From a virus, in IMG/VR virus record IMGVR_UViG_3300046804_002652, positions 1 to 54,019 of that record: a stretch of 54,019 bases of DNA. One strand, 5' to 3'. Within the stretch, counting starts at the first letter, position 1. Each line of letters opens with the position of its first letter. Shown one piece after another: positions 24,401-31,689 of the stretch. The notes beneath the pieces are model-generated. The model made no database searches. It was not told the origin of the DNA and was given only the letters and a program-made list of their open reading frames with translations. The translations under genes were made by a program, and so were the position numbers.

Positions 24401-27076
24401 TTTTAAGTTGCCTGGGCCTGGGTCCGCATCAGTTGTAAGAATGCTGAACACATATTCAAAAGTAGATCCGCCAAATTCCCCAGCGTTACCCTTTTGACCG
24501 ATTTCACCCTTCTGACCTTTTTGACCTTTAACGCCAGTAACAGTGAAGGTACTATTGTCACTGTTAGTGAACGTTGTAGTGTTAGTGGTATCATCAAATA
24601 GCGCGCTACTTACACGTTCGCCTTTTTCACCCTTTTCACCCTTTTGACCTTTTTGGCCTTTCAATCCAACGACAGTGAAAGTGCTATTATCGCTATTGGT
24701 GAAGGTAGTCGTGTTAGTACTATCATCAAACTGACCTTGATTGACGCGCTCGCCTTTCTGACCTTTGAGGCCAGAGACAGTGAACGTGCTCGTATCAGAG
24801 TTAGTAAACGTAGTTGTGTTAGTCTGGTCGTCATAGAGAGCAGAAGATATTCTCTCACCCTTCTCGCCCTTGTCACCCTTCTGACCTTTTTGACCCTTGA
24901 GTCCTAATACAGTAAATGTAGAATCGTCGCTGTTTGTGAACGTCGTGGTATTGGTAGCATCGGTAAATACAGCTGTAGATACTCGCTCGCCTTTCTCACC
25001 TTTCTGACCCTTCAAACCGACAATAGTAAATGTGCTGCTGTCTGTATTGGTTAGTGTTGTGGTGTTTGTGAGGTCGTCGTAGTAAGCGGTGTTGATACGC
25101 TCACCCTTTTGACCTTTAACGCCCTGCTCACCCTTTTGACCTTTATCGCCTTTGATGCCACTGACAGTGAATGTAGTTTGATCCTCGTTTACAAATGTAA
25201 CAACGTCGGTAAGAGGATTATAACTTGCAGATTGTAATTGTCCGCCTTTTTGTCCCTTCTCACCCTTATCGCCAGTCTGACCCTTTTCGCCCAAGTCACC
25301 AGTTCTAGCAAACGTGATCGAAACGTCATCGCCATCAGCAAATGTAGTAGTAGAGCTCGTTACATGCTGAATAGTGACGTTGAAATAACCAGGCGCAGCT
25401 GGGCTTGGCAATATAATAGTTTCGCCAACAATAGCAAAGAACGTAAACGTCTCTGGATTATTCTTCTTAGACATTCTGAAATGTCCACGAATACCAGAAG
25501 TCGAATCATCAATTGTTGCTAGGAACGCTGCGACCGAGACACCAAAGTCGTCCAGGTTGTCAATATACATTCTCGTCGAAGACGAAATAGTAGCAGCATT
25601 AAACCTAATATTTCCTTGACCAGGATCGGAGTTTGTTGTGATTGCGCTATATGTGTAGTCGAACGAAGCACCGCCGAAACTACCCGTACCGCCCTTATCA
25701 CCTTTATCGCCGGTAAATCCCAACTCTCCTTTAGGACCCACGTCGCCTTTATCGCCCTTGTTGCCCTTTTGGCCTTTAACGCCTAGAAGAGTAAATTCAG
25801 ACGAATCGCTATTGACAAACGTAACTGTATCGTTAGCGGCTGTGTAGAATGAGCTTGCGACTTGAGATCCTTTATCACCCTTAGATCCTACATCGCCCTT
25901 TTCGCCCTTTGTTCCTACACCATCTATACCTTTAACACCAGCAGGGCCCTTTTCGCCCTTTAGTCCATACACATCAAAAGAAGATGCATCAGAAACATAG
26001 AATGTAGTAGTATTGTTGGCGTTGTAGAATACACCACCAGTGATACCAGCACCAGTGATACCTTGATCACCTTTCTGTCCTTTATCCCCTTGAGTGCCGT
26101 CAGAACCTTTATCGCCTTTTTGACCCTTGTCGCCATTGACGCCAGAATCGCCTTTTTGACCTTTAGATCCGTCAACACCGATGATACCATCGAGGCCCTT
26201 CTCACCCTTATCGCCTTTCGATCCAGTGCCTCCAGTCGAACCAGATGCACCCTTTTCACCTTTGTCTCCTGTCCGTGTATATGTTACACTGAACGAAGAA
26301 CCGTTGGAATAAGAGTTAGCTCCCGTAACATAGCTGACGGGAATCTCGTAGTATTGAACATATTCGGTTGCAGTGCCTGTTATGCTGAATACAGTATAGT
26401 TGTTCGTAGTCTTGTTGTAGATCTGGAACAACCCTTTAGATACATCCGAAGTACTTCCTGTTGCATACTGGAAGAACCCTTGTGTATCAGCCGTCGATAC
26501 ATCTTTGCGGTGAATGTATAGTTTTGTGGCGTAATATAAGTCAGTGTTACTAAACTTTAATTTACCGTCCGATGGGTCGGTATTAGCAGTGTTAACCCGC
26601 ACATAATCATACGTGAAGGCAACTCCTCCAGGAGTACCTGTATCGCCTTTACTGCCTGAAGGTCCTGTAGATCCTTTATCTCCAGCTGGCCCTAGATCTC
26701 CCTTGCTACCAGAAACTCCCTTTTCGCCCTTGAAGTTAAATCCAATAATGGGAGCTCTATATGTCGTGACGCCATCCGAACTAACAACGAGAGTGTAACC
26801 CATCGCTCCAGCAAACGCTGTATTCGATTGGTCTTCTGGTAAAACATAATCGTAAGAGGCAACAACCCGCCACGTTTCACCTTTTTGTCCTTTTAACGTC
26901 TCACCTTTCTCTCCTTTTGTAGAGAGAGCGACAATTTCTCCTTTAGCATCTTTAGTGAAAAGGAGTTTGTCTGGGAAGTTGACCGCTAATTCACCTACTA
27001 ATAGGTCTTCACCTTTAGGTACTTTGCCAGCTTCCGATGAGCGTTTATGCTGATAAATAAACTTATCTGTTGCCAT
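21422..27076 (-). CDS. Giant collagen-like tail fibre protein (1884 aa)
   Basis: The N-terminal ~55 residues (MATDKFIYQHKRSSEAGKVP, LLVGELAVNFPDKLLFTKD) match the attachment domain of Mtd_N-type phage fibres. The shaft has short collagen blocks rich in GQKGEKGE, eighteen copies of a ~30-residue module (consensus [23 protein letters not shown]), and three ~120-residue modules ending ARTGD. From about residue 1500 an IGN(T/S)..N-type beta repeat (as in TIAFGNTSANVILD) leads to a C-terminal domain with GDSITIAFMVNN, TPKWQGGQAPTIG and MDVYTLTIIKT, a common end of marine phage fibres. It is the first gene after the collagen-modifying fusion enzyme, with its own promoter-like octamer and leader hairpin. 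Lys is abundant in Y positions. Confidence 0.9.
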   Translation of the reverse strand: MATDKFIYQHKRSSEAGKVPKGEDLLVGELAVNFPDKLLFTKDAKGEIVALSTKGEKGETLKGQKGETWRVVASYDYVLPEDQSNTAFAGAMGYTLVVSSDGVTTYRAPIIGFNFKGEKGVSGSKGDLGPAGDKGSTGPSGSKGDTGTPGGVAFTYDYVRVNTANTDPSDGKLKFSNTDLYYATKLYIHRKDVSTADTQGFFQYATGSTSDVSKGLFQIYNKTTNNYTVFSITGTATEYVQYYEIPVSYVTGANSYSNGSSFSVTYTRTGDKGEKGASGSTGGTGSKGDKGEKGLDGIIGVDGSKGQKGDSGVNGDKGQKGDKGSDGTQGDKGQKGDQGITGAGITGGVFYNANNTTTFYVSDASSFDVYGLKGEKGPAGVKGIDGVGTKGEKGDVGSKGDKGSQVASSFYTAANDTVTFVNSDSSEFTLLGVKGQKGNKGDKGDVGPKGELGFTGDKGDKGGTGSFGGASFDYTYSAITTNSDPGQGNIRFNAATISSSTRMYIDNLDDFGVSVAAFLATIDDSTSGIRGHFRMSKKNNPETFTFFAIVGETIILPSPAAPGYFNVTIQHVTSSTTTFADGDDVSITFARTGDLGEKGQTGDKGEKGQKGGQLQSASYNPLTDVVTFVNEDQTTFTVSGIKGDKGQKGEQGVKGQKGERINTAYYDDLTNTTTLTNTDSSTFTIVGLKGQKGEKGERVSTAVFTDATNTTTFTNSDDSTFTVLGLKGQKGQKGDKGEKGERISSALYDDQTNTTTFTNSDTSTFTVSGLKGQKGERVNQGQFDDSTNTTTFTNSDNSTFTVVGLKGQKGQKGEKGEKGERVSSALFDDTTNTTTFTNSDNSTFTVTGVKGQKGQKGEIGQKGNAGEFGGSTFEYVFSILTTDADPGPGNLKVNGITFPLSDRIFIDPVDKNSTTILSYLQTIDDSTSEIKGHIKISNPNNPAQFVMYAITDVMSVFAGYIRVPVVYLSGSVASFDDAASIVVTFARTGDVGQKGQKGERVQSATYVDGTNSITFTNTDNTTFSVTGVKGDKGQKGERVSSSAFTDANNTLTFTNSDGSTHDVTGVKGQKGERVNSVAYNDTENKLTFTNTDSSTFTVVGVKGQKGQKGEKGERIDTAVFDNLTNTTTFTNTDTTTFTVSGLKGQKGERVTSVAFDNLTNSLTFTNSDASTFTVAGIKGQKGERVQTAVFDDATNITTFTNSDGSTFTVNGVKGQKGQKGEKGERVSSASFNDATNGLEFTNSDGSTFTVIGIKGQKGQKGERVSTAVFSDIENSITFTNSDTSTFSVLGVKGQKGQKGERVATATYDTATAIITFTNSDDSTFTVEGVKGEKGQKGEKGEKGQKGEKGERILSAVFDDATNTTTFTNSDSTQFTVDNLKGEKGQKGEKGFKGSNKITLGSLPHLDPQDGDQWIDADDGKIYTYFVDADSSQWVEFGRIVPGTGASSGGPGGSNGMVQFNASNFHGGSEQFVFDSSAFRLTVGNTTVNTFITKSQIQTGDSITIGSTGTNAVLATDKLTVSNGQFGTQISVGTSSSNVNLANAAIAFGNTTSNGVINTSIIQVGNSGARVLLANTTTIAFGNTSANVILDVAAITLSTNATFNTFNANTTQASALGGAFVVNTTSLGIGNSTANGRLTTSDLRIGNATSNAVMSATELRIGTAASNLVISTSGIAVGNDVANVMAANTTSLVAVNGHLIVNSTSITISSTAANSFLRVNEFSVNSVFTANSTIVSANSLIEAKKGISITNTTTVEEIVERTNIITTGAPTAITNIDVNSKAVIYYTTPTTNDWILNIRGDSVTTFNNITQVGDSITIAFMVNNATTGYFPTSYRIDNVAVTPKWQGGQAPTIGTGSAMDVYTLTIIKTSASPTYLVLATQTFFI
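22930..26060 (-). repeat. Eighteen tandem ~30-residue beta modules within the 1884-aa fibre
   Basis: Counting from the translation, 18 copies follow the pattern (V/I)-x-(S/T)-A-x-(Y/F)-x(3)-(T/N)N-x-(T/L)-T-F-T-N-S/T-D-x-S-T-F-T-V-x-G-(V/L/I)-K-G. They are separated by 1-4 Gly-X-Y triplets (QKGEKGER), except where two ~120-residue modules are inserted. Near-identical copies could allow length change by recombination. Confidence 0.8.
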
Positions 27077-27090
27077 TAATGCCTCTTATG

Positions 27091-27108
27091 GGGCGGTTTT
27101 ACCCGCCC
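27091..27108 (-). promoter_or_regulatory. GC-rich hairpin in the leader of the 1884-aa collagen fibre gene
   Basis: A 6-bp GC stem (GGGCGG / CCGCCC) with a six-base loop lies just upstream of the AAGAGG ribosome-binding site (27082-27087) and the ATG at 27076. On the minus strand no T-run follows, so it does not look like a terminator for this direction. RNA stability or translation control is possible. Confidence 0.5.
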
Positions 27109-27133
27109 TTATAATTATTGTAATTCTAAGAGA

Positions 27134-27141
27134 TATTTATA
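27134..27141 (-). promoter_or_regulatory. T4-type late promoter octamer TATAAATA
   Basis: An exact TATAAATA on the minus strand in the 76-base gap between the fusion enzyme and the 1884-residue collagen fibre, 58 bases upstream of the fibre ATG. In T4-like phages this octamer is the late promoter read by the phage sigma factor gp55. Confidence 0.7.
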
Positions 27142-27152
27142 CGAAGGCAAAA

Positions 27153-29111
27153 TCAATAATTAATGTCGCCAGGACGGCGAGCTGTCCAAACAACCAGCGC
27201 ATACTTAGTCCCACTAGTTACTTCCCTACCCTCGTGGCCATGCGTCACTTGCCCGGGCCAAAGAGCAATCTTCCCTACAGGAACATTCTCGGTACTAAAC
27301 TTTTGACGTGGGAAATACGTATCTCCACCGGTATAGTCGTCGTTTAAATATGTTATTGTTGAAACTAACGAAGCATCATGGTGGCATGCAAGACTTCGTT
27401 GGGTTTCAGGAGTATATTTAATAATAAATGCATCTCTCAATCCGTACATCTGCAGCGGCCACCAGTATTTTTCTATTACTGGGTTTATATGTTGAGCAAA
27501 ATGCTGTTCAAGTTGATTGAACAATTCAACGTCGAGAACGCGAATTCTCAACTCCTGGCCAGGAAACTTATCTCCATACATCGATTCCCATTTGCCATAT
27601 GCTTCTGCTTTTTCAATCAGTTTTTGGCAGTTTTCACGATCCATAAAGTCTAACATCAATACTTCAGGACCAATGACCTCCAGATTGCCGGGATGCAGCA
27701 TCTCAATTTCTCTTGGCACCAAACCTAGTGCAGCAGTGACTCTCTCAAAACGCGCTTTATCTTCACCACCTCCGTTGCCATGCAAGATGCATGGGCAGCA
27801 ACGAGTAGCCACGTTCAATAATTGCTTGTTTGGTTTGACTCTAACATCTTCTCCTGTTCGAGCTAGACATTGGAAGAGATAGTTTTCATAATCAAGAACG
27901 CACGTGATTCCTGCTTCTGCAAGGAAACGTTTGTCTAAAAACTTCTTCTGCATGTATAGTTGATCGTCAGCAGCATCTTCAATAGGATCAGCAAAAATCT
28001 TTTTAAGAGCGCCTGCTTTACCAATATAAAGACCACTATTGAGATATTTGTACTCTGTGCCGGTATCTGGGAACTCGGAAGCTAGAGATTGTGTTGGCCA
28101 GCAGGTCTTTTCAGCAGCAAACACAACATCTACCGCCATATCTTTATGTCGCTCGAGAATTGTGGTGAGGTCATCGTTAATTACAACATCATACCCATCC
28201 ACAAAAAGAACATTATCATTATCTTTCAAGTCAGCCAAGAAGGCCTTGACGAGATTTATTTTTTGGCCACCGCCTGGGCCTTCCATTGTTCCGCCCTTCC
28301 ACTCAACATTCTTACCTATGTTGACAATAGGAATGTTGAAGCGAGCAGCAGATGTCATTAGCATCTGAGCTTTTGATTCGTCTGTAGCGACTGTAATAAC
28401 ATACGTTTGCGCATCATTCATAATATTTCCACCTTCTATATCCGACCCTAATACTTTTCTCGAGATCTGCGTCACATAAGGGTCTTTAAATGCAGCGACA
28501 GACAGTTTTGAATACTGCTGATATTCCCGAACATGCTTATGCATATTTTCATTAGCGTCCGGGTTGTCTTGATGATCATATCCAATCATGATTGGCACAT
28601 ACTCATCGGCAGGTATAACGTTTGTTTTAATGTGGGTGCTTATTAGTTTCTTCGCACCAGAAGGTGATAGACAATAAGAGCTCAGCAGGTATGGGTACTT
28701 AGGTCGCTGCAAAACTTCGTTTATGGAATCGGCTCCAATCATTTCCCTATATCCCAAATACAACAGCTCATACTGTTCCATTATCTGTTCTATTTGGTTT
28801 AAATTTAATGCTTTTTCTATTTGGATGTCATCTTCAAAAATAATTGCTGGATTTCCACGTTTAACAATTGTATTCCAACATTCAAAGTGACTAATGAAAC
28901 ATCCCACTTCCGTAGTTGTTAAAGGCCTCTTTAATAAAGGATCTCTCCAGATCATATCTGGATTCCATCCCTGCAGTCGAAATTGTTTTAGTCCAATTGC
29001 TCTTCCATCAATTGCAGGAAATCTATTCCACTCATAACCAGCAAGCTGGCGCTCAATGTGAGCTAACCGGTCTGGCCGACGATCCAAATTTATAACAAAA
29101 ATATCAATCAC
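27153..29111 (-). CDS. Fusion of GT25, PLOD-type glucosyltransferase and lysyl hydroxylase-like 2OG oxygenase (652 aa)
   Basis: Three enzyme domains share one chain. Residues 1-215 are a GT25 glycosyltransferase: FVINLDRRPDRL (5-16), EVGCFISHFECW (68-79), acidic IIFEDDI (90-96). GT25 includes collagen hydroxylysine galactosyltransferases and bacterial LPS enzymes. Residues 235-465 match the PLOD/LH3 glucosyltransferase domain: VLFVDGYDVV (301-310, DxxD metal site), FAAEKTCWP (331-339), YLNSGLYIG (356-364), DDQLYM (382-387), LHGNG (443-447). Residues 480-652 match the lysyl hydroxylase domain: CHHDAS with H577/D579, YTGGDTYF (593-600), THGHEG with H626, and K636 where animal LH has the 2OG-binding Arg. 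The LH3 middle accessory domain is absent. The start is GTG with a GGAG site 6 bases upstream. It lies directly upstream of two giant collagen-like fibre genes. Inferred role: making hydroxylysine and then Gal/Glc-hydroxylysine on them. Confidence 0.88.
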   Translation of the reverse strand: MIDIFVINLDRRPDRLAHIERQLAGYEWNRFPAIDGRAIGLKQFRLQGWNPDMIWRDPLLKRPLTTTEVGCFISHFECWNTIVKRGNPAIIFEDDIQIEKALNLNQIEQIMEQYELLYLGYREMIGADSINEVLQRPKYPYLLSSYCLSPSGAKKLISTHIKTNVIPADEYVPIMIGYDHQDNPDANENMHKHVREYQQYSKLSVAAFKDPYVTQISRKVLGSDIEGGNIMNDAQTYVITVATDESKAQMLMTSAARFNIPIVNIGKNVEWKGGTMEGPGGGQKINLVKAFLADLKDNDNVLFVDGYDVVINDDLTTILERHKDMAVDVVFAAEKTCWPTQSLASEFPDTGTEYKYLNSGLYIGKAGALKKIFADPIEDAADDQLYMQKKFLDKRFLAEAGITCVLDYENYLFQCLARTGEDVRVKPNKQLLNVATRCCPCILHGNGGGEDKARFERVTAALGLVPREIEMLHPGNLEVIGPEVLMLDFMDRENCQKLIEKAEAYGKWESMYGDKFPGQELRIRVLDVELFNQLEQHFAQHINPVIEKYWWPLQMYGLRDAFIIKYTPETQRSLACHHDASLVSTITYLNDDYTGGDTYFPRQKFSTENVPVGKIALWPGQVTHGHEGREVTSGTKYALVVWTARRPGDINY

Positions 29112-29124
29112 TTATAACTCCATT

Positions 29125-31302
29125 TCAATATTCACCAGCATCTAGCGACGACACAAAGGTAGGGACACCCCCTACTATACTTAGCACTTGCATATCAGCA
29201 GTAGCTGTGGCAGTTTTAACTGCTCCTGCTCCATTGCCAACCATTACCGCATTCGTCGGCACAAAGCTTCTTCCCAATCCTCCAGAGCCAACTGCTAGCG
29301 CACTACTCAACGTTAATGTGTTTGCTGCAATCGTTACCGACCATGAACTGTTGGCATTCAGTGTAAGAGATTCTCTTCCCGAGAATAAGCCTCCACTCTC
29401 TAAATAGGAAACAAGCGTTGATAGTGTGAATGATGGACTTGTTCGTAGAACTGTTGTGGTCGGAACTGCTGTTGAGTGTAAGTTTGCAAATAGTACATAC
29501 TTACCGCCATCGCTTGCATCTCTAAACAAACCTGTATATCGGCCTACTAGTCCATCATTATAGTTACCGAAGAAACCAATATCAACAGCATCTGATGTGT
29601 TGTTTGACGATAACTGGAATAGCGGATCTTCGATTTCCATCTTTGCGACGGAGATACGAGTGAAATCACCATCAACGTAAAGATTTCCAGATACAGTCAC
29701 ATCTCCACTAAAGCTACCTCCAGTAGCAATCACGTTGTTGGAGTATACGTTAGCAAAACGTAACGTTGGGCTACCCAAATCATATGTGGTGTTGGCGTTT
29801 GGAACTATATTGCTTGCAAGCGAACCATTGATCGTCAACTTATCACCAGCGCTATCGCCTATAACAACATTGCCAGACAATAGTGCTGTTTGCGCAACCG
29901 ATAGACTACCTTCTACTGTAGCATTGGCTTGGAATGTGGCGTCCCCCGCTTGTACAGAATCGGTATCAACCGTGAAAGTGCCTTCTTGGGTCGATATCGT
30001 GACCCCACCCAAAATAAGAGTTGTACCAGACAAGTACAAATCTTTAAATCGATTATCCGGACTACCAAGCGATTGGATATTGTTTCCTTGAGGAAGAATA
30101 TCCCCAACGACCCGAGCATCAAATCTGATTGTACTAGAAGAATTCCCAAATACAATATTGCCCGAAGTGGTTAATGTATTATTAACTACTAAATTTCCTG
30201 TACTTACCTGTTGACCTACAGACACGTTTCCGTGTATTGTCAATGTATTGGCTTCTACGGTATTAGATTCAATACTAGACACCGTAATGGCATTTGCATT
30301 AATTCCATTAGCTGTAACTGTGCCAACAAACGAAGCCGTGTTACCGAAGGTTGCGGCGCGCGCAACACTGATTGTGTTTCCAAAAGCAACAGTCTTATCA
30401 AAAATAGTTGTGTTCGATACAACTAAATTTACTATCTCCGCGTTAGCAATGATTGCTCTTGGAACGGTCAGCGTGTTAGCAATAACAATATTGTTTGATA
30501 GAGCGACTACAATATCGTTGTTCGAATTTGTAGTCATCCATATATTGTTGTCTGCACCGTGAATGTCTTTATTGACCCACTCGTTGATAGTAGCATCATA
30601 AGCAAGAACTTGTCTATTGACAAGGCCTCCGGCTCCACCAAGTGTGACATCTAATAAGCCATTGAGGTTAATTGCTCCGCCACTGCCGCCTCCTCCACCG
30701 CTATTCAACGTTACCACACTGTCAACGTAGTCTTTTACTGCTTTTGCAGTGACTAGTTCATACGGCGATCCAGCTGGATCTGATCCAAGCTGGGAAGTAT
30801 TGGAGAATAGACTTATCGAGTTGACGGTGACTGAGCCGCCAAGCTGAATACTGCCAAAAGAAGCAAGCTCTGTTGTATTAAGAGCTGGTAAATGTAGATA
30901 AGAATTGGTATCGCTGTTGTATGTTAGGACGGCACCGTTGACGCGGCCTGCATAATCCACATCAAGCATATCGCGAATGTGACGTGCCTGAGCATAAAAG
31001 AATGTGTTTGAGGTATTATCAAAGAATATTGTATCGTTATTGGCTGGTGTACCAATAACATCGCTCATGTCCTCAAGTTTGAGCGGTCTCACGTCATACA
31101 TCTGTGTGTCGACGTTGAAGATCAGGGTGCTGCCTGGTGCACCAACAGACACTGGGTTAATATTGCCCAGGCTTTCGAGGTTTGGACGCTCGCTGACGGT
31201 ATTTTTTAGAACGACAGGCTGTTTGTTTTGAGGTACAAGGCTGCCATCAAGTGGATTGACCTTGACCTTTATTATTTGCTGTGTTGTTAAATTAGTTGCC
31301 AT
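29125..31302 (-). CDS. Beta-rich tail fibre/virion structural protein (725 aa)
   Basis: Starts MATNLTTQQIIKVKVNPLDG. Residues ~75-150 hold LxDMxDV motifs (LEDMSDVIG, IRDMLDV). A Gly-rich hinge follows (SGGGGGSGGAINL, about 200-212). The long central region consists of short TVxGNxxVxNTL strands of beta-helix type. Two GSP-x(3)-RF-x(2)-(L/V)Y motifs (GSPDNRFKDLYLSG, GSPTLRFANVYSNN) are shared in form with other fibre proteins here. The C-terminal part includes MEIEDPLFQLSSNN and VGIGFFGNY-like strands before AGEY. The family is common in marine T4-like phages as a fibre or neck structural protein. It follows the 109-residue gene by two bases and precedes the fusion enzyme. Confidence 0.75.
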   Translation of the reverse strand: MATNLTTQQIIKVKVNPLDGSLVPQNKQPVVLKNTVSERPNLESLGNINPVSVGAPGSTLIFNVDTQMYDVRPLKLEDMSDVIGTPANNDTIFFDNTSNTFFYAQARHIRDMLDVDYAGRVNGAVLTYNSDTNSYLHLPALNTTELASFGSIQLGGSVTVNSISLFSNTSQLGSDPAGSPYELVTAKAVKDYVDSVVTLNSGGGGGSGGAINLNGLLDVTLGGAGGLVNRQVLAYDATINEWVNKDIHGADNNIWMTTNSNNDIVVALSNNIVIANTLTVPRAIIANAEIVNLVVSNTTIFDKTVAFGNTISVARAATFGNTASFVGTVTANGINANAITVSSIESNTVEANTLTIHGNVSVGQQVSTGNLVVNNTLTTSGNIVFGNSSSTIRFDARVVGDILPQGNNIQSLGSPDNRFKDLYLSGTTLILGGVTISTQEGTFTVDTDSVQAGDATFQANATVEGSLSVAQTALLSGNVVIGDSAGDKLTINGSLASNIVPNANTTYDLGSPTLRFANVYSNNVIATGGSFSGDVTVSGNLYVDGDFTRISVAKMEIEDPLFQLSSNNTSDAVDIGFFGNYNDGLVGRYTGLFRDASDGGKYVLFANLHSTAVPTTTVLRTSPSFTLSTLVSYLESGGLFSGRESLTLNANSSWSVTIAANTLTLSSALAVGSGGLGRSFVPTNAVMVGNGAGAVKTATATADMQVLSIVGGVPTFVSSLDAGEY

Positions 31303-31304
31303 AT

Positions 31305-31634
31305 TTACCGAGTGACGTTAGGTGTTACTGTTACGATTCCCTCAACAATTCTGGATATCACACCATCTAAACTAGTCAACTCAACATCATAAACATACCG
31401 ACCTGCGACCAAATTTGCCGTTGTATCGGAAGATAGCGATAATTTAATAGATCCGGTGGACGGAACGATTTGCACCACAAAAGGTGTATAAGTGGTCGAA
31501 GTATAATGTTTTCTCATCTGCGCAGCGCCTTGAAACCCGGTCAAGTCAATTGCGTCTTCCGATGTGTCTGTCAGGTTGATTGACGTCGAAAATGACGATC
31601 CCTGATCTATAATAATGTTAGCTTTAATGGCCAT
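31305..31634 (-). CDS. Small virion structural protein (109 aa)
   Basis: The start is placed at the ATG at 31634 (MAIKANIIIDQGSSFSTSIN) because an AAAGAG ribosome-binding site lies 6 bases upstream. The frame extends upstream to 31664 but without such a site. The pattern 'NI.IDQG.SFS..INLTD...IDLTGF.....MRKHY' with the end 'GRYVYDVEL....RIVEGIVTVTPNVTR' is one I recognise from marine T4-like phages, where it is annotated only as a structural protein. The fold looks all-beta. It is the first gene after the TATAAATA octamer at 31682-31689 and heads the block with the 725-residue fibre and the fusion enzyme. Confidence 0.72.
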   Translation of the reverse strand: MAIKANIIIDQGSSFSTSINLTDTSEDAIDLTGFQGAAQMRKHYTSTTYTPFVVQIVPSTGSIKLSLSSDTTANLVAGRYVYDVELTSLDGVISRIVEGIVTVTPNVTR

Positions 31635-31681
31635 AAGCAACTCTTTTATGAAATATACATACAAATAACAGTTTCACAATT

Positions 31682-31689
31682 TATTTATA
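31682..31689 (-). promoter_or_regulatory. T4-type late promoter octamer TATAAATA in the divergent gap
   Basis: An exact TATAAATA on the minus strand, 48 bases upstream of the ATG at 31634. It overlaps the first base of the divergent plus-strand methyltransferase gene. It probably restarts late transcription of the fibre and modifying-enzyme block after the plus-strand island. Confidence 0.7.

Noticed and set aside
22930-26060. Regular DNA repeats that might suggest a CRISPR array or intergenic tandem repeat
   Set aside because: Repeat units are in frame, degenerate at third positions and part of one continuous open frame; there are no identical repeats with unrelated spacers.
27091-27108. 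GC hairpin as an intrinsic terminator after the fusion enzyme
   Set aside because: On the minus strand no T-run follows the stem; it sits right before the ribosome-binding site of the fibre gene, and no plus-strand gene lies upstream to use it in the other direction.
27153-29111. Reading the 652-residue protein as a simple LPS glycosyltransferase
   Set aside because: Only the first third is GT25; the PLOD-type motifs (DGYDVV, AAEKTCWP, DDQLYM, LHGNG) and the HHDAS...THGHEG oxygenase core in the rest require the multi-domain interpretation.
31635-31664. Ten-residue N-terminal extension of the 109-residue structural protein (MYVYFIKELL)
   Set aside because: The downstream ATG has a good ribosome-binding site and matches the expected family start; the extension spans the promoter leader.
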